Assembly: GCA_014695325.1 (NCBI GenBank)
Contig: JACJNZ010000055.1
Coordinates: 186,001 to 250,000 of the forward strand
Direction: 5' to 3'
Length of the DNA stretch: 64,000 bases
Source: Cyanobacteria bacterium FACHB-502
GTDB lineage: Bacteria > Cyanobacteriota > Cyanobacteriia > Elainellales > Elainellaceae
Positions 55,329 through 64,000 of the stretch are shown here, one piece after another. The stretch's first letter is position 1; every line of letters begins with the position of its first letter. The notes beneath the pieces are model-generated. The model did no database searches, was not told where the DNA came from, and was given only the letters and a program-made list of their open reading frames with translations. Both the position numbers and the translations under genes were made by a program.

Positions 55329-58300
55329 TCACTACCGTAATCAATCGGGCAGGCTCGATCGGCTTTGAAATATGAACGTCGAATCCGGCGTTGATTGCCT
55401 GCACCCGGTCTTCCTCGCGGGCAAAGGCAGTAATTGCGGCGGCAGGAATTTGTCCGCCTCGATCGCTCGATCGCTGCCGCACCTGTCGAATTAGCGCGTA
55501 GCCATCCTCGGTAGGCATTCCAATATCGCTGAGCAGAATGTCGGGCTGCGATCGATCCAGTTTTTCCAGTGCCTCCTGAGCAGATGCTGCCGTCAGCACC
55601 CGTACGCCATATTGCTCCAGAATGGTCATCAGCAGCTCGCGCACATCTGCCTCGTCATCCACCACTAAAGCACAGATGCCCTCTAAATTTGCAGCAGCGG
55701 GAATAATGCTTGGAGGCGCATCTTCGGGATTGGTCAACTGGGTGGGCAGCAGCGGCAGATACACCGTGAATGTCGCTCCCTTTCCTTCGCCATCGCTCTC
55801 TGCCTGAATAAAGCCGCCGTGCAGCTCGACCAGATTGCGAACGATCGCCAGTCCCAGCCCTAAACCCCCTTGCATTCGGGTGGTTGCACTTTCTGCCTGC
55901 CGGAAGCGATCGAATACCTGAGGCAGAAATTCTGCGCTGATGCCTCTCCCCGTATCGATGACCTGAACCTGAGCATAAGCAACATCAGGCATAAGGGTGG
56001 GCAGCTCAGAAGCGTTGTGCTGCGAGCCAGCCTGGAACTGCGCCTGCGTGACGATCGACAGCCGAGCCGTGACCCGACCAGCATTAGGCGTAAATTTAAT
56101 GCCGTTAGAAAGCAAATTCCAGATTACCTGCTGAAGCCGATCGGGGTCGCCAGAAACTTTGACCGGGGAACGGACATCCATCTGCAAATTGAGCGCGATC
56201 GATTTGGTGTCTGCAGTGGGGCGGACGGTGTCGATCGCCGCTTCGATCACCTGCACCAGGTTCACCGGACGAGTATAAAGCCGCACTTTGCCGCGAATAA
56301 TCCGCGAGATGTCGAGCAAATCTTCGATGAGTTGGGTTTGCGCCTGAGCATTGCGCTCGATCGCTTCCAGTGCCTTACGAGTCGTGGTTGCGTCCATTTC
56401 GCGTGTTACCAGCAGGCGCGACCAGCCCAGCATTGCACTCAGGGGCGATCGCAGCTCGTGGGAAACGATCGCGAGGAATTCATCTTTCGTACGGCTGGCG
56501 GCTTCTGCCTGTTTGCGGGCTGCCTGTTCTCGCGCCAAAATTTGGGCACGTTCCGATTCGATTCGCTTGCGTTCGGTCAGATCCAGCACATAGCCCACGC
56601 CTTCCCCATTGCCGATCATCGCGCCGCCAATTTCCACCCAGATGCGGCTGCCATCTTTGCGAATAAACTCTTTCTCAAACGGGGTACAGGTTCCGAGCGT
56701 CCTGATTTCTGCGGCTCCGGTCTGCATCCGATCGAAATATTCAGGCGGGGTAAGTTCTGCCCAGCGCAGTTCTCCCTGTTCCAGGTCTTCGCGGCTGTAG
56801 CCTGTAATTTGCAAAAATGCTTGATTTGCGTCGGTAATAGCTCCTTCAAGCGACCCAAAAAATACGCCAATCAAATTGGAATCAATCACGCTTCGCAGGC
56901 GAACTTCACTGGCTTTCAGGGCTTTCTCTGCCTGCACTCGCTCGGTGACATCCAGCAGCAATCCATCCCAAATAATGACGCCATCGGTTCGCCGTTCGGA
57001 TTTTGCCCGACCCTGCACCCACTTCAGCTTGCCCGAAGGGGTAATAATGCGCCACTGACAAGACCACTCACGGTTTTGCTCAACGGCATCCGCAAGCGAC
57101 TGCCGGAACGCCTCCAAGTCATCAGGATGAATTACACTCCAGGTTAGAGCTGTATTTTGCAGCAGAATATCGGCTTCCACCTCATAGAGATCGACACAGG
57201 CAGAGCTGATGTAGTTAAACCGATCGCTACTGTCTGGGTGCATCCAGTACTGATAAATCACGCCCGGAACGTTCTCTGCCAGTCGAGAAAAGCGTGTTTC
57301 GGACTGACGCAGGGCGGCTTCGGCTTTCTGACGTTCGCGCTGGGCAGCATCCTGCTCGGTGATATCCTGAATAATCACCATGCCGGCAGTAATGTCGCCC
57401 CGATCGTTCTTCACAGGTACTCCATTCACCAGATAAAGGCGATTGCCATACCAGACTTCTTCCAGCGAGGAAACTCCTTGTAGCGCGCTGCGATAGAGCG
57501 GCTCAAGCTGGTCGAAGGCTTCCGGCGGCATCACGTCCTGCATCAGCTGATTTTCCAGGTCTTTGCTGCTAAAACCTGCTTGCTCAATCGCAGATCCCTC
57601 TGCCAGGGTGTAGCGCAAATCGCGATCGAACATCAGCACCGCCCCGTTAGGCAAATTTCTCAGCACCGTGCGAGATAGCTCCTCACTGCGACGCAGGGCA
57701 GCTTCAGTTCGCTTCAGGTCGGTAATATCTCGCGTCACCCCCAGCACCGTCTCAACGGCATGATTCACGTCAAATTCTGGCACAAATCGAGCCTGATAAT
57801 AGCGATCTTCCCCAGTCGGGGCAGACAGCTCAAACTCGATCGTCTGTTCCTTTCCGGTTTCAAAGGCGCGCCCGATCGCCGAGCGCCAGAGCTGAGCTTC
57901 TTTGCTAGAAAACCCTAACTCCAGATAATCTTTGCCGATAAAGTCTTCCGACTGAATTCCGGTAACGCGGGTGATCGCAGGATTGATATAAACGTGGCGC
58001 AGTTCAGCATTCAGGCGAGAAACGATATCCGGCGAGTTTTCCACCAGTGCCTTAAACTCCTGCTTACGGCGAAATAGCTCGTCTTCAGCTTCTTTGCGAT
58101 CGGTAATATTGCGCCAAGTTGCAGCAATGCCATCGCCTAGCTTAACTGCACGGAGCTCGAAGGCGCGCCGCAGGTATTTGCCATTGTAGTAGTCGGCATA
58201 AACGAGCGAATCTTTGACCAGGGGTTCTCCCGTTTCCACCACATGACAATACCTGTCAAACAAGCCCGACGCTTTGTAATTGGGCAACAGCTCACATAAG

Positions 58301-59595
58301 CCTCTGCCAATTTGCTCTTCTTTCGTCATCTGGTTATTGTCACAGGCAGCGGGGTTCACATACTCCGTCCTGAAGTCCACAATCTGTCCTGACTCGTCCC
58401 GAATCGTCGAGTAAATGGCAAAACAGTCGAGCATATTCTCAACCGAGGTACGAAACCGCTCTTCGCTCTGCTGAAGCTGCTGGTTGGCTTCCGTAAGCGA
58501 GTAGTTGAGCTGCACCAACTGTTCTGCCAGCAATGCTCTTGCCTGACTTTCTCGGGTTCGTACCCGTTCTACTGCCAGTGCCACCTGCGCCGCTGCCCGC
58601 TCGGTCATTGCGGTTCCCACAAAGAGGCTCACCGCACACTGCACCAGCAAACTGAACTTGTGAATATTAAAAACGCCCATCAAAACGGGAAAGCTGGGCA
58701 ACAGAATTACATTGGGATAGACCACCAGATAGGCAAGCAGCGTCAGGATGACACACAGGCTGGCGATCGTCATGCCACCCGTTGCACCGAACCGCGCCGC
58801 TGCCCAGAGAATCGGCACAAAGCTTAGCAGCGAGAAAAGCTGAAATGAATAGTCCGCGTGTTGACTTTCGAGCACGGTCAGCACTGCTGTAGTTGCACAG
58901 GTAAGCAGCAAAAACAGCAGCTCTGTCCAGGGGGCAGCGCGCACAATTTGAGACAAGGAAAACGGAACAGGATCATCGGAAGCAAACAGCTTGGACTCCA
59001 GCATAAAACTGGACTTCGCCAGCCAGCCCGATCGATACAAAACAGGCGTAATGAGCAGCAGTGCCGTAGGAACGATCGCCATCGTCCCGATCGCATTGCC
59101 CAACCACCATTTGCCAATAACGCCTGCAAGTTCATCCCCCGGAATGCGCCCCAGCCCCACCAGCACCGTTGAGCTAACGATCGCCGAAGCAGCGCAGGCA
59201 ATCACCGGGGCACTCACCAGAAACGCAACCACATTCCGTAGACCCCTGAGAAACAGTGACCCCTGAAAAAACTGGCGATAAAGACACCAGGCAAGCAGAG
59301 GCTCGATCGCATCAATGAGTCCAACCAGCCGATACCAGCCTTCACTGCCCCACAGCGGAGCCATGACGACTGAAGTCAGCCCGGCCAAGATTGCCCCGAT
59401 CGGCCCCAGCCACAGCGTCAGAACGATCGCTACCCCAGACGGCGGAAACCAAAGCGACACCGCAGGCTGTACCCGAAAAAGCAGTGCTGTTCCATGCGCC
59501 AGGAACAACAGCAGAAATGCAAAAGGTAAAGCAATCCACCAGCGCTTGGAGGTGAGAAACGGAACGCGAGACAGAGATGGCACAAAAGTAACCAA
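55303..59595 (-). CDS. Hybrid sensor histidine kinase: MASE1, five PAS, HisKA, HATPase, receiver
   Basis: 1430 residues; the start is a TTG at 59595 with GTG at 59583 as an alternative. Domains in order: MASE1 membrane sensor (about 1-335, including SLWFPPSGVAIVL and WWLGNAIGTMAIVPT), a short coil, five PAS domains (about 385-500, 510-630, 645-755, 775-895 and 905-1025), HisKA with phospho-His in AIVSHELRSPLSAMLG (about 1040-1105), HATPase (about 1150-1281; NLLSNGIKFTPNAGRV, VIDTGRGISAEFL, LGLGLAIVRNLVELHG), and a receiver (1306-1430; VVDDEADVREL, LSDIGMPTEDGYAL, KPIEPARL). It senses something at the membrane and by PAS, and relays phosphate internally. The signal is unknown. No partner regulator is in the window besides the receiver gene at 52.2 kb. 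Confidence 0.93.
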   Translation of the reverse strand: MVTFVPSLSRVPFLTSKRWWIALPFAFLLLFLAHGTALLFRVQPAVSLWFPPSGVAIVLTLWLGPIGAILAGLTSVVMAPLWGSEGWYRLVGLIDAIEPLLAWCLYRQFFQGSLFLRGLRNVVAFLVSAPVIACAASAIVSSTVLVGLGRIPGDELAGVIGKWWLGNAIGTMAIVPTALLLITPVLYRSGWLAKSSFMLESKLFASDDPVPFSLSQIVRAAPWTELLFLLLTCATTAVLTVLESQHADYSFQLFSLLSFVPILWAAARFGATGGMTIASLCVILTLLAYLVVYPNVILLPSFPVLMGVFNIHKFSLLVQCAVSLFVGTAMTERAAAQVALAVERVRTRESQARALLAEQLVQLNYSLTEANQQLQQSEERFRTSVENMLDCFAIYSTIRDESGQIVDFRTEYVNPAACDNNQMTKEEQIGRGLCELLPNYKASGLFDRYCHVVETGEPLVKDSLVYADYYNGKYLRRAFELRAVKLGDGIAATWRNITDRKEAEDELFRRKQEFKALVENSPDIVSRLNAELRHVYINPAITRVTGIQSEDFIGKDYLELGFSSKEAQLWRSAIGRAFETGKEQTIEFELSAPTGEDRYYQARFVPEFDVNHAVETVLGVTRDITDLKRTEAALRRSEELSRTVLRNLPNGAVLMFDRDLRYTLAEGSAIEQAGFSSKDLENQLMQDVMPPEAFDQLEPLYRSALQGVSSLEEVWYGNRLYLVNGVPVKNDRGDITAGMVIIQDITEQDAAQRERQKAEAALRQSETRFSRLAENVPGVIYQYWMHPDSSDRFNYISSACVDLYEVEADILLQNTALTWSVIHPDDLEAFRQSLADAVEQNREWSCQWRIITPSGKLKWVQGRAKSERRTDGVIIWDGLLLDVTERVQAEKALKASEVRLRSVIDSNLIGVFFGSLEGAITDANQAFLQITGYSREDLEQGELRWAELTPPEYFDRMQTGAAEIRTLGTCTPFEKEFIRKDGSRIWVEIGGAMIGNGEGVGYVLDLTERKRIESERAQILAREQAARKQAEAASRTKDEFLAIVSHELRSPLSAMLGWSRLLVTREMDATTTRKALEAIERNAQAQTQLIEDLLDISRIIRGKVRLYTRPVNLVQVIEAAIDTVRPTADTKSIALNLQMDVRSPVKVSGDPDRLQQVIWNLLSNGIKFTPNAGRVTARLSIVTQAQFQAGSQHNASELPTLMPDVAYAQVQVIDTGRGISAEFLPQVFDRFRQAESATTRMQGGLGLGLAIVRNLVELHGGFIQAESDGEGKGATFTVYLPLLPTQLTNPEDAPPSIIPAAANLEGICALVVDDEADVRELLMTILEQYGVRVLTAASAQEALEKLDRSQPDILLSDIGMPTEDGYALIRQVRQRSSDRGGQIPAAAITAFAREEDRVQAINAGFDVHISKPIEPARLITVVTNLVNRRK

Positions 59596-60280
59596 CAGAA
59601 TTGAGAATTTAAGGGCAAGTATAGCTGCAAATCGCCTGAGCCAGTCGCGTTAGCCCAGCCAATGCAAAGCGTTTGATTGAGATTTAATTGAAAAAAGTAA
59701 AAAAGCTTTATTTAGAGCAATAAAAACCGAATGCGTTACGGCGGATGTGTCGCGGCGAGCGCAAGAAATTGATTAATGGAAAATCAATCGGGAATCAGTA
59801 GGGAATCAAAAGTTTGTATCACTTCAGTATCACCCTCTGAAGTCGGCTTCGAGTATCCCTCCTAAGGGAGATTCGTGGAGGTTTGAATTTATGCAATCCC
59901 TCTCAAGAAACAAATCTCCGGTAAATTCTCGCTGTAACGCTCGCCAGCAATCTTCTGTTACAGAAAATGCTCCCTCTTGGGAGCGAAACCCTAGTCCCGC
60001 CTTGCTCCACTGGGAATAGATAGTGATGTGAATCAACAGTGAATAGATAACGATGCACGAATCCACTGCTGGGTCAGGAAAGACGATCGCAAAAAAATTG
60101 CCATCTGTTCCTACCCTCAACAACAATAAGAAGCGGTATCCCCTCTGTGACCCTGCGCTTGATAGACATCCTTTCGCACCGGATGGTGTAATGCCACTGC
60201 TGGTAGATGATTAGTGGATGATTAATAGTAAGAGCGCAGATGATTCAGTGGGGATTTAAGTCCTTATGATTGGAGCTGCT
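59596..60280. other. Gene-free spacer between kinase and DUF2141 genes
   Basis: 685 bp. It includes AT-rich sequence just upstream of the kinase gene (59690-59740), a repeat-like C-run/G-run segment near 59835-60000 that is too diverged to be a firm copy, and short duplicated words such as AATCGGGAATCAGTAGGGAATC. A minus-strand 98-codon frame (59830-60126) is not credible. Confidence 0.45.
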
Positions 60281-60733
60281 ATGACCTTTCGTTTCAAAAC
60301 TTGTGCTGCTTTGCTCACTGCGCTAAGTCTGTTTTTTCCCGCTGCCCACGCTGCGCCGACTAGCCAATTAACGGTAAATATCGATGGACTGAGAAATCGC
60401 CAGGGACAGGTCTGCCTCAATCTGTTTGCCGACGATGATGGGTTTCCTACAGAAGGCGAGCGAGCCATCCAGCAGCAGTGTGTGGCATTAACAGGACAGC
60501 CCATTCGAGTGAACTTTAGCGGCTTGTCCCCAGGAACCTACGCGGTTGCGGTACTGCACGATTCCAACAGCGATGGACAGGCAAATCAAAACTTTTTGGG
60601 GATTCCAATCGAAGGCTTTGGATTTTCGGGCAATCCAACGATTCGCCTGGGTCCACCCAGCTTTAACGAAACGGCAGTAAGCGTCTCTGGCCCCGCAACA
60701 GCGATCGAAATAAAGATGCGCTATCTGCTTTAG
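60281..60733 (+). CDS. DUF2141 secreted protein
   Basis: 150 residues from the ATG at 60281 (GGAG five bases upstream; an ATG at 60266 would add five residues). The signal peptide is KTCAALLTALSLFFPAAHAA, with cleavage near Ala-His-Ala. DUF2141 features follow: LTVNIDGLRNRQGQVCLNLF, VNFSGLSPGTYAVAVLHDSN and DGQANQNFLGIPIEGFGFSG. The family is an immunoglobulin-like beta sandwich, secreted, with no known role. It stands alone. Confidence 0.9.
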   Translation: MTFRFKTCAALLTALSLFFPAAHAAPTSQLTVNIDGLRNRQGQVCLNLFADDDGFPTEGERAIQQQCVALTGQPIRVNFSGLSPGTYAVAVLHDSNSDGQANQNFLGIPIEGFGFSGNPTIRLGPPSFNETAVSVSGPATAIEIKMRYLL

Positions 60734-60837
60734 AGCATTTTTTAGAGCATTCGTGAATTAGATAGGAATGTAGGTAGGAATTAAGCAGGAATCAGCAGTG
60801 AATCAGACGGAGATAAGCTACTCGTAATCCCATCTCC

Positions 60838-61530
60838 TCATCCCACCATCTCCCCATTTCCCATCCACTCACCTACCCATTCCTCCCGCTCTCCCTGCCG
60901 CACCTGATGCCCACAAACTCCGTTTGAGTCCCATTGCAGTTCGGCAATCAAATACACACTACAGCCAATGACAATGCCCGTCGTTAAGGGCTGCCAGGAT
61001 GCCACATAGGGCAGAATCCCGATCGCGACTAGATGCAGCAACGCCGCCAGAAAAAACGCCCGTGAGCGCATTCCGATCGCCGTAATTAAATAGCCGATCG
61101 TGCTGAGGCTCAGCCAGAACGCGCAGATATGAGTGAGTACAGGAAGCCAGCTCAAAAGAATGCTCAGATCAGTGACAATCGCACCAAGCAGCATCAACCC
61201 CGCCCAGGCAAATAGGACGATCGCCAGCCGTCGTTCTGCGGTGAGATACCAGGTCAGGTAAATCATGCCCGCGATGCCCACCAGCGTGACACCAGAAGCA
61301 AAGATTGCCTGCGTAATCCAGCTTACGGGCAGGAATTGAGCAATCACAAAAATACTACCCGAAAGCAAGCTCCACAGCAGGCACGCTTGGTCGTGTTTTG
61401 TATAAAAAGAAGAATGAATTGTGAACTCGCCAATCTGCCAATGAATTCGCAGCAATCCAGGAGCAGGAGCGATTTCAAGTGCCGATTTCTTCTTAGAAAT
61501 AACAGGTATATCAGGATTGAAAAAGTTCAT
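60838..61530 (-). CDS. Multi-pass membrane protein of unknown function
   Basis: 230 residues from the ATG at 61530; a longer frame to 61578 is less likely. A hydrophilic N-terminal region of about 60 residues (FTIHSSFYTKHDQACLL) precedes about six hydrophobic segments (residues 50-220, e.g. SGSIFVIAQFLPVSWITQAI, LWYLTAERRLAIVLFAWAG-type sequence). The end is short and charged (REEWVGEWMGNGEMV). No family is recognised. The start follows a basic TTG-rich leader with no clear ribosome-binding site. It is 194 bp from the TerC gene upstream. Confidence 0.7.
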   Translation of the reverse strand: MNFFNPDIPVISKKKSALEIAPAPGLLRIHWQIGEFTIHSSFYTKHDQACLLWSLLSGSIFVIAQFLPVSWITQAIFASGVTLVGIAGMIYLTWYLTAERRLAIVLFAWAGLMLLGAIVTDLSILLSWLPVLTHICAFWLSLSTIGYLITAIGMRSRAFFLAALLHLVAIGILPYVASWQPLTTGIVIGCSVYLIAELQWDSNGVCGHQVRQGEREEWVGEWMGNGEMVG

Positions 61531-61724
61531 GGCTAACAGAATCTGCGAACTAAAAAGAAGCCAATGGTTTGTTACCATCAGCTTCTCTCAGCCCTTCTGA
61601 TTTAGAATCTGTCAGCAGAGCAACGTCAAGTTATTCGAGGATCTACCTATAGAAACAATTGAAATAAATTCACCCAATCCTTCATACCAAGCAGGCAGAT
61701 AGAAGATAAGCGTAGACAATACAG

Positions 61725-62546
61725 CTAATCGGCAGAAAGCTCTTGCGCAGCTCTGGGTTCTAAACTGGCGGTTTCCAGGTCAACGGGTTCGGCTACACTT
61801 GCAGTCATTTCGGAGGGTGCGATCGTTTCTTTTAAAGCATTGCTTTGGGTCAGCTCTTCTACGGCTCGCTTTGAGAAACCCCAGGCAAAGATCAGCGCAA
61901 TTATCGGTACCATCAGCCATTCAGGCGGCACAAAAGACGGATTAACTACCCGCACTAGCAACCTTAAGCCCACCAACGCCACGGTCACAAAGCCAGCATC
62001 CTCCAGATGCTCATAGACTTTTAACCAGCGAATAAACAGCCCCGCCATAAAGCGAAGGGCAACAATTCCAATTAATCCACCCGTTAACACTAGCCAGAGA
62101 TTCTGGGAAACGGCGATCGCTGTCGTGACGCTGTCCAGCGAAAATGCCAGGTCAGTGAGGGCAATCATGGGGATCGCCTGCCACAGGGACTCAAAACGGG
62201 GACGGTGAACGGAATGCGTTTCACCAGAGGCCTCATCGTCTCCTGCCGAGAAGAAATGCTGATACACCAACCACAGCAAATAGCCTGCGCCCAGCAGCTC
62301 AAATTGCCAGTAGCGAATCACCCAGGTTGCTGTCAGGATCAAAATCACCCTTAAGCCAAAGGCTGCGACTAAGCCAAAATTTAGAGCGCGTTGCTGAAGC
62401 CGCTGTCCGTTTAACCCCTGAGCAATAGCTGCCAGGGCGATCGCATTATCGGCAGATAAAACTGCCTCCAGCGCGATCAAAACCGGAAGGAGAATAAGCG
62501 TATCACTCCCAAAGTTGGGGGATTGATCAAGCAGTTGGTCTAGCAT
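61725..62546 (-). CDS. TerC-family membrane protein
   Basis: 273 residues with about seven transmembrane segments. TerC family motifs: LEAVLSADNAIALAAIAQGL (the D-N-A-I-A-L motif, residues 27-46), IPMIALTDLAFSLDSVTTAI (second acidic motif) and LRFMAGLFIRWLKVYEHLED. The C-terminal 40 residues are acidic and soluble. Family members are linked to tellurite resistance and, in other bacteria, to manganese export or secretion-linked metal supply; none is shown here. It stands alone on the minus strand. Confidence 0.92.
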   Translation of the reverse strand: MLDQLLDQSPNFGSDTLILLPVLIALEAVLSADNAIALAAIAQGLNGQRLQQRALNFGLVAAFGLRVILILTATWVIRYWQFELLGAGYLLWLVYQHFFSAGDDEASGETHSVHRPRFESLWQAIPMIALTDLAFSLDSVTTAIAVSQNLWLVLTGGLIGIVALRFMAGLFIRWLKVYEHLEDAGFVTVALVGLRLLVRVVNPSFVPPEWLMVPIIALIFAWGFSKRAVEELTQSNALKETIAPSEMTASVAEPVDLETASLEPRAAQELSAD

Positions 62547-62880
62547 TAATTGGCAACAAGCAAGAGAAGAACAAGGCGATCGGCGAAGCGCAAAATCTGT
62601 ATTGAAGACAATTGCCCTTCAAGCCTATCTTAAACTATCGTCTTTCCCCAGCTTAGCTTGCTTCCTCCTACTCAGGAGACGAACGCTTCGCCTCTACCGC
62701 GATTGCCTCTATCGCGATTAGTTGTGGCAAAATGCAAATTTTGAAAGGTAAGCTATACTAGCTTTCCATCGATCGCAATTCTAATCCCCGCACTACTCAA
62801 TTACTTCCAAAGCACTTGCTGCCTGCCACTGGGCATTCCTCACAATTTCCAGACTTTGCCGCGTCACCGCTATTACCGCT
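62547..62880. other. Intergenic region with no supported gene
   Basis: 334 bp. It contains a short tandem repeat (CCTCTACCGCGATT/CCTCTATCGCGATT at about 62691-62719) and a run of promoter-like AT sequence near 62740. No RNA gene is recognised. Confidence 0.4.
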
Positions 62881-63921
62881 ATGTCTTTATCGCTGCCTGC
62901 GCTGATTACCCAACTTCATACCACTTACCCGGCTGCTAGCCTAATATCCGAACTGCTAGCGGTCGAGTCAAATCGATTTGTGGTACGTGCCCTGATTCAA
63001 ATCGGTTCGGTGACGTTAGCGACGGGGCTAGCTGCCGCTGCCGAGGTAGAAGCCGCAGAAGATCGGGCGAAATGTCGGGCGATCGAAACCCTGCTGCCGT
63101 CTGCGGTCAACGCTTCAATCCCTTCCCCGGCCATCTCTGCGGTTGAGCCTACCGCCGCTCCCTCGCCCGGTCGAGCTGCCAATCTTTCTGAAAGAACTGG
63201 TTCTCCTGCAATTTCACCCCTGCCTTCGCTTACCAGCACTGTTTCCAGTCCGATCGCCCCGAAGCCAGAACTGCTCCGCACCGCCGCTTCCCCGATCGCA
63301 GACCTATCGCCTCAAACAAATTCGCCTCAAACAAACTCGTCAGGCAGCACCGATTCCTCAGATGCCCTGACGGATTGGGATGATCCTCTGCGATCTTCTC
63401 CCAGCTCAAATCTCGATCTCGATTTTGACCTGAACAACCTGTTGCAGGACAGCCCCCCGCCAGAGGCTCTCCCCGATGCTCCGATCGAGGAAACTTTCCA
63501 ACCTGCCGCAGCCGATCTTTTTGCAGCCGTCAATTCCGATCTGACGACTCCGCTCGATCCACCAGTCAGCCTGGCTGACTTAAATCTGACGAAATTAACG
63601 CTGCCCAACACCGATCCGTCTGAAGCCGCAGCCTCTGCTGGAGCAGCAAAATCAGCCCGACGCAAAGGCACAGCTTCCACAATCACTCCCCCCGAACCAG
63701 AGCCTCTTCCGATCGCTCCCCCTGTGGAAATCGATCGCTCTGGGGAAATTGCTCGCATCGGAGTCGAGATGAAACGGCTGGGCTGGGACACCAAAAAAGG
63801 ACGCGACCATTTGCAGAAAACTTACGGCAAACGATCGCGTCAGGAATTAAATGATGATGAGCTGATGGATTTCTTGCAATACCTGGAAACGCAGCCTTCC
63901 TCGGCGCAGATGCCTTTCTAG
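62881..63921 (+). CDS. Hypothetical protein with phage annealing-accessory-like ends
   Basis: 346 residues. The N-terminal part (about 1-80: LITQLHTTYPAASLISELLA, VVRALIQIGSVTLATGLAAA, EVEAAEDRAKCRAIETLL) has the pattern of DNA-annealing proteins of the Rad52/ERF kind in phages (YP-I-EL, VRA, G-LATG-A, E-AE-RA--RA). The middle (about 90-290) is a Ser/Pro/Ala-rich disordered linker. The C-terminal 55 residues (IGVEMKRLGWDTKKGRDHLQ, KTYGKRSRQELNDDELMDF) resemble the small helical domain often found at the end of those proteins. The role is inferred, not shown. No phage genes surround it and codon use is native. Confidence 0.68.
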   Translation: MSLSLPALITQLHTTYPAASLISELLAVESNRFVVRALIQIGSVTLATGLAAAAEVEAAEDRAKCRAIETLLPSAVNASIPSPAISAVEPTAAPSPGRAANLSERTGSPAISPLPSLTSTVSSPIAPKPELLRTAASPIADLSPQTNSPQTNSSGSTDSSDALTDWDDPLRSSPSSNLDLDFDLNNLLQDSPPPEALPDAPIEETFQPAAADLFAAVNSDLTTPLDPPVSLADLNLTKLTLPNTDPSEAAASAGAAKSARRKGTASTITPPEPEPLPIAPPVEIDRSGEIARIGVEMKRLGWDTKKGRDHLQKTYGKRSRQELNDDELMDFLQYLETQPSSAQMPF

Positions 63922-64000
63922 CTGATTTGCCGAATCAGTGTGAGCTAGACCTGGCTTGCAACCGCTATCGGACGACCCCCGATCGCCTTTCGATCGATCA
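63922..64000. other. Right-edge sequence, no supported gene
   Basis: 79 bp with GATCG clusters and no start or RNA signature. It continues beyond the window. Confidence 0.3.

Noticed and set aside
59830-60126. 98-codon minus-strand frame
   Set aside because: It lies in the spacer with repeat-like sequence and has no recognisable product.

Overview
The window is chromosomal DNA of a cyanobacterium, probably a filamentous or Leptolyngbya-like lineage (the lineage is inference). Evidence: the HIP1 octamer GCGATCGC and its GATCG core are scattered through genes and spacers. There are also cyanobacterial marker genes: psb27, a CpcT/CpeT phycobilin lyase, a small PCP_red-domain protein, dnaK3-dnaJ3, a CphA2-type cyanophycin synthetase and a homocitrate synthase (nifV).

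Layout. 1-4.4 kb, all minus strand: a carotenoid oxygenase cut by the left edge, guanine deaminase and glycerol kinase. 4.6-9.7 kb: the PCP_red protein, a frameshifted GNAT acetyltransferase, an orphan sugar-binding lipoprotein, an alpha/beta hydrolase without the usual serine, and a DNA photolyase. 9.7-13.7 kb: a LysR/EamA divergent pair, then an AraC regulator with the AzlC-AzlD amino-acid exporter. 13.8-17.6 kb: two unknowns, the CpcT lyase and a DUF2085 membrane protein. 17.6-18.9 kb: a gene-free stretch made of nested tandem duplications, the most unexplained non-coding part, upstream of a family 2 glycosyltransferase. 20-23.5 kb: psb27, a GPH sugar symporter and a DUF72 protein. 24-27.7 kb: dnaK3 with a long disordered tail, and dnaJ3. 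27.9-34.4 kb: an exported beta-propeller-like protein, an osmoprotectant ABC operon lacking its permease, a VOC protein, an arylamine N-acetyltransferase and nifV. 34.6-39.4 kb: purF, purL and a small unknown. 39.9-49.2 kb: cphA2, a large repeat membrane protein, a small membrane protein, a DUF721/DciA-like protein, a SPOR-domain protein, type II IPP isomerase and pyrR. 49.4-60 kb: a CtpE-like P-type ATPase, a lone receiver protein, a 704-residue protein ending in an HTH, a small unknown, and a 1430-residue MASE1/PAS hybrid kinase. 60-64 kb: a DUF2141 protein, a membrane protein, a TerC protein, and a protein whose ends resemble phage single-strand-annealing accessory proteins.

The genes are mostly housekeeping and physiology arranged as single units or pairs. 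Clear functional pairs are dnaK3-dnaJ3, AzlC-AzlD with AraC, LysR with EamA, and the osmoprotectant binding protein with its ATPase. NifV and CphA2 both point towards nitrogen fixation and nitrogen storage, although no nif genes are in view. I see no prophage, transposase, CRISPR array, rRNA or tRNA. Several spacers carry related copies of a degenerate repeat with C-runs and G-runs (CCCCCTAAATCCCCC and GGGGGACTTTGAA types), and others carry short satellite-like repeats.

I found no complete new system that I would claim outright. The best leads are the duplicated hairpin units at 18.0-18.6 kb, the 704-residue HTH protein beside a lone receiver with an altered switch lysine, the recombination-like protein at 62.9-63.9 kb, and the zinc-ribbon DciA-like protein.
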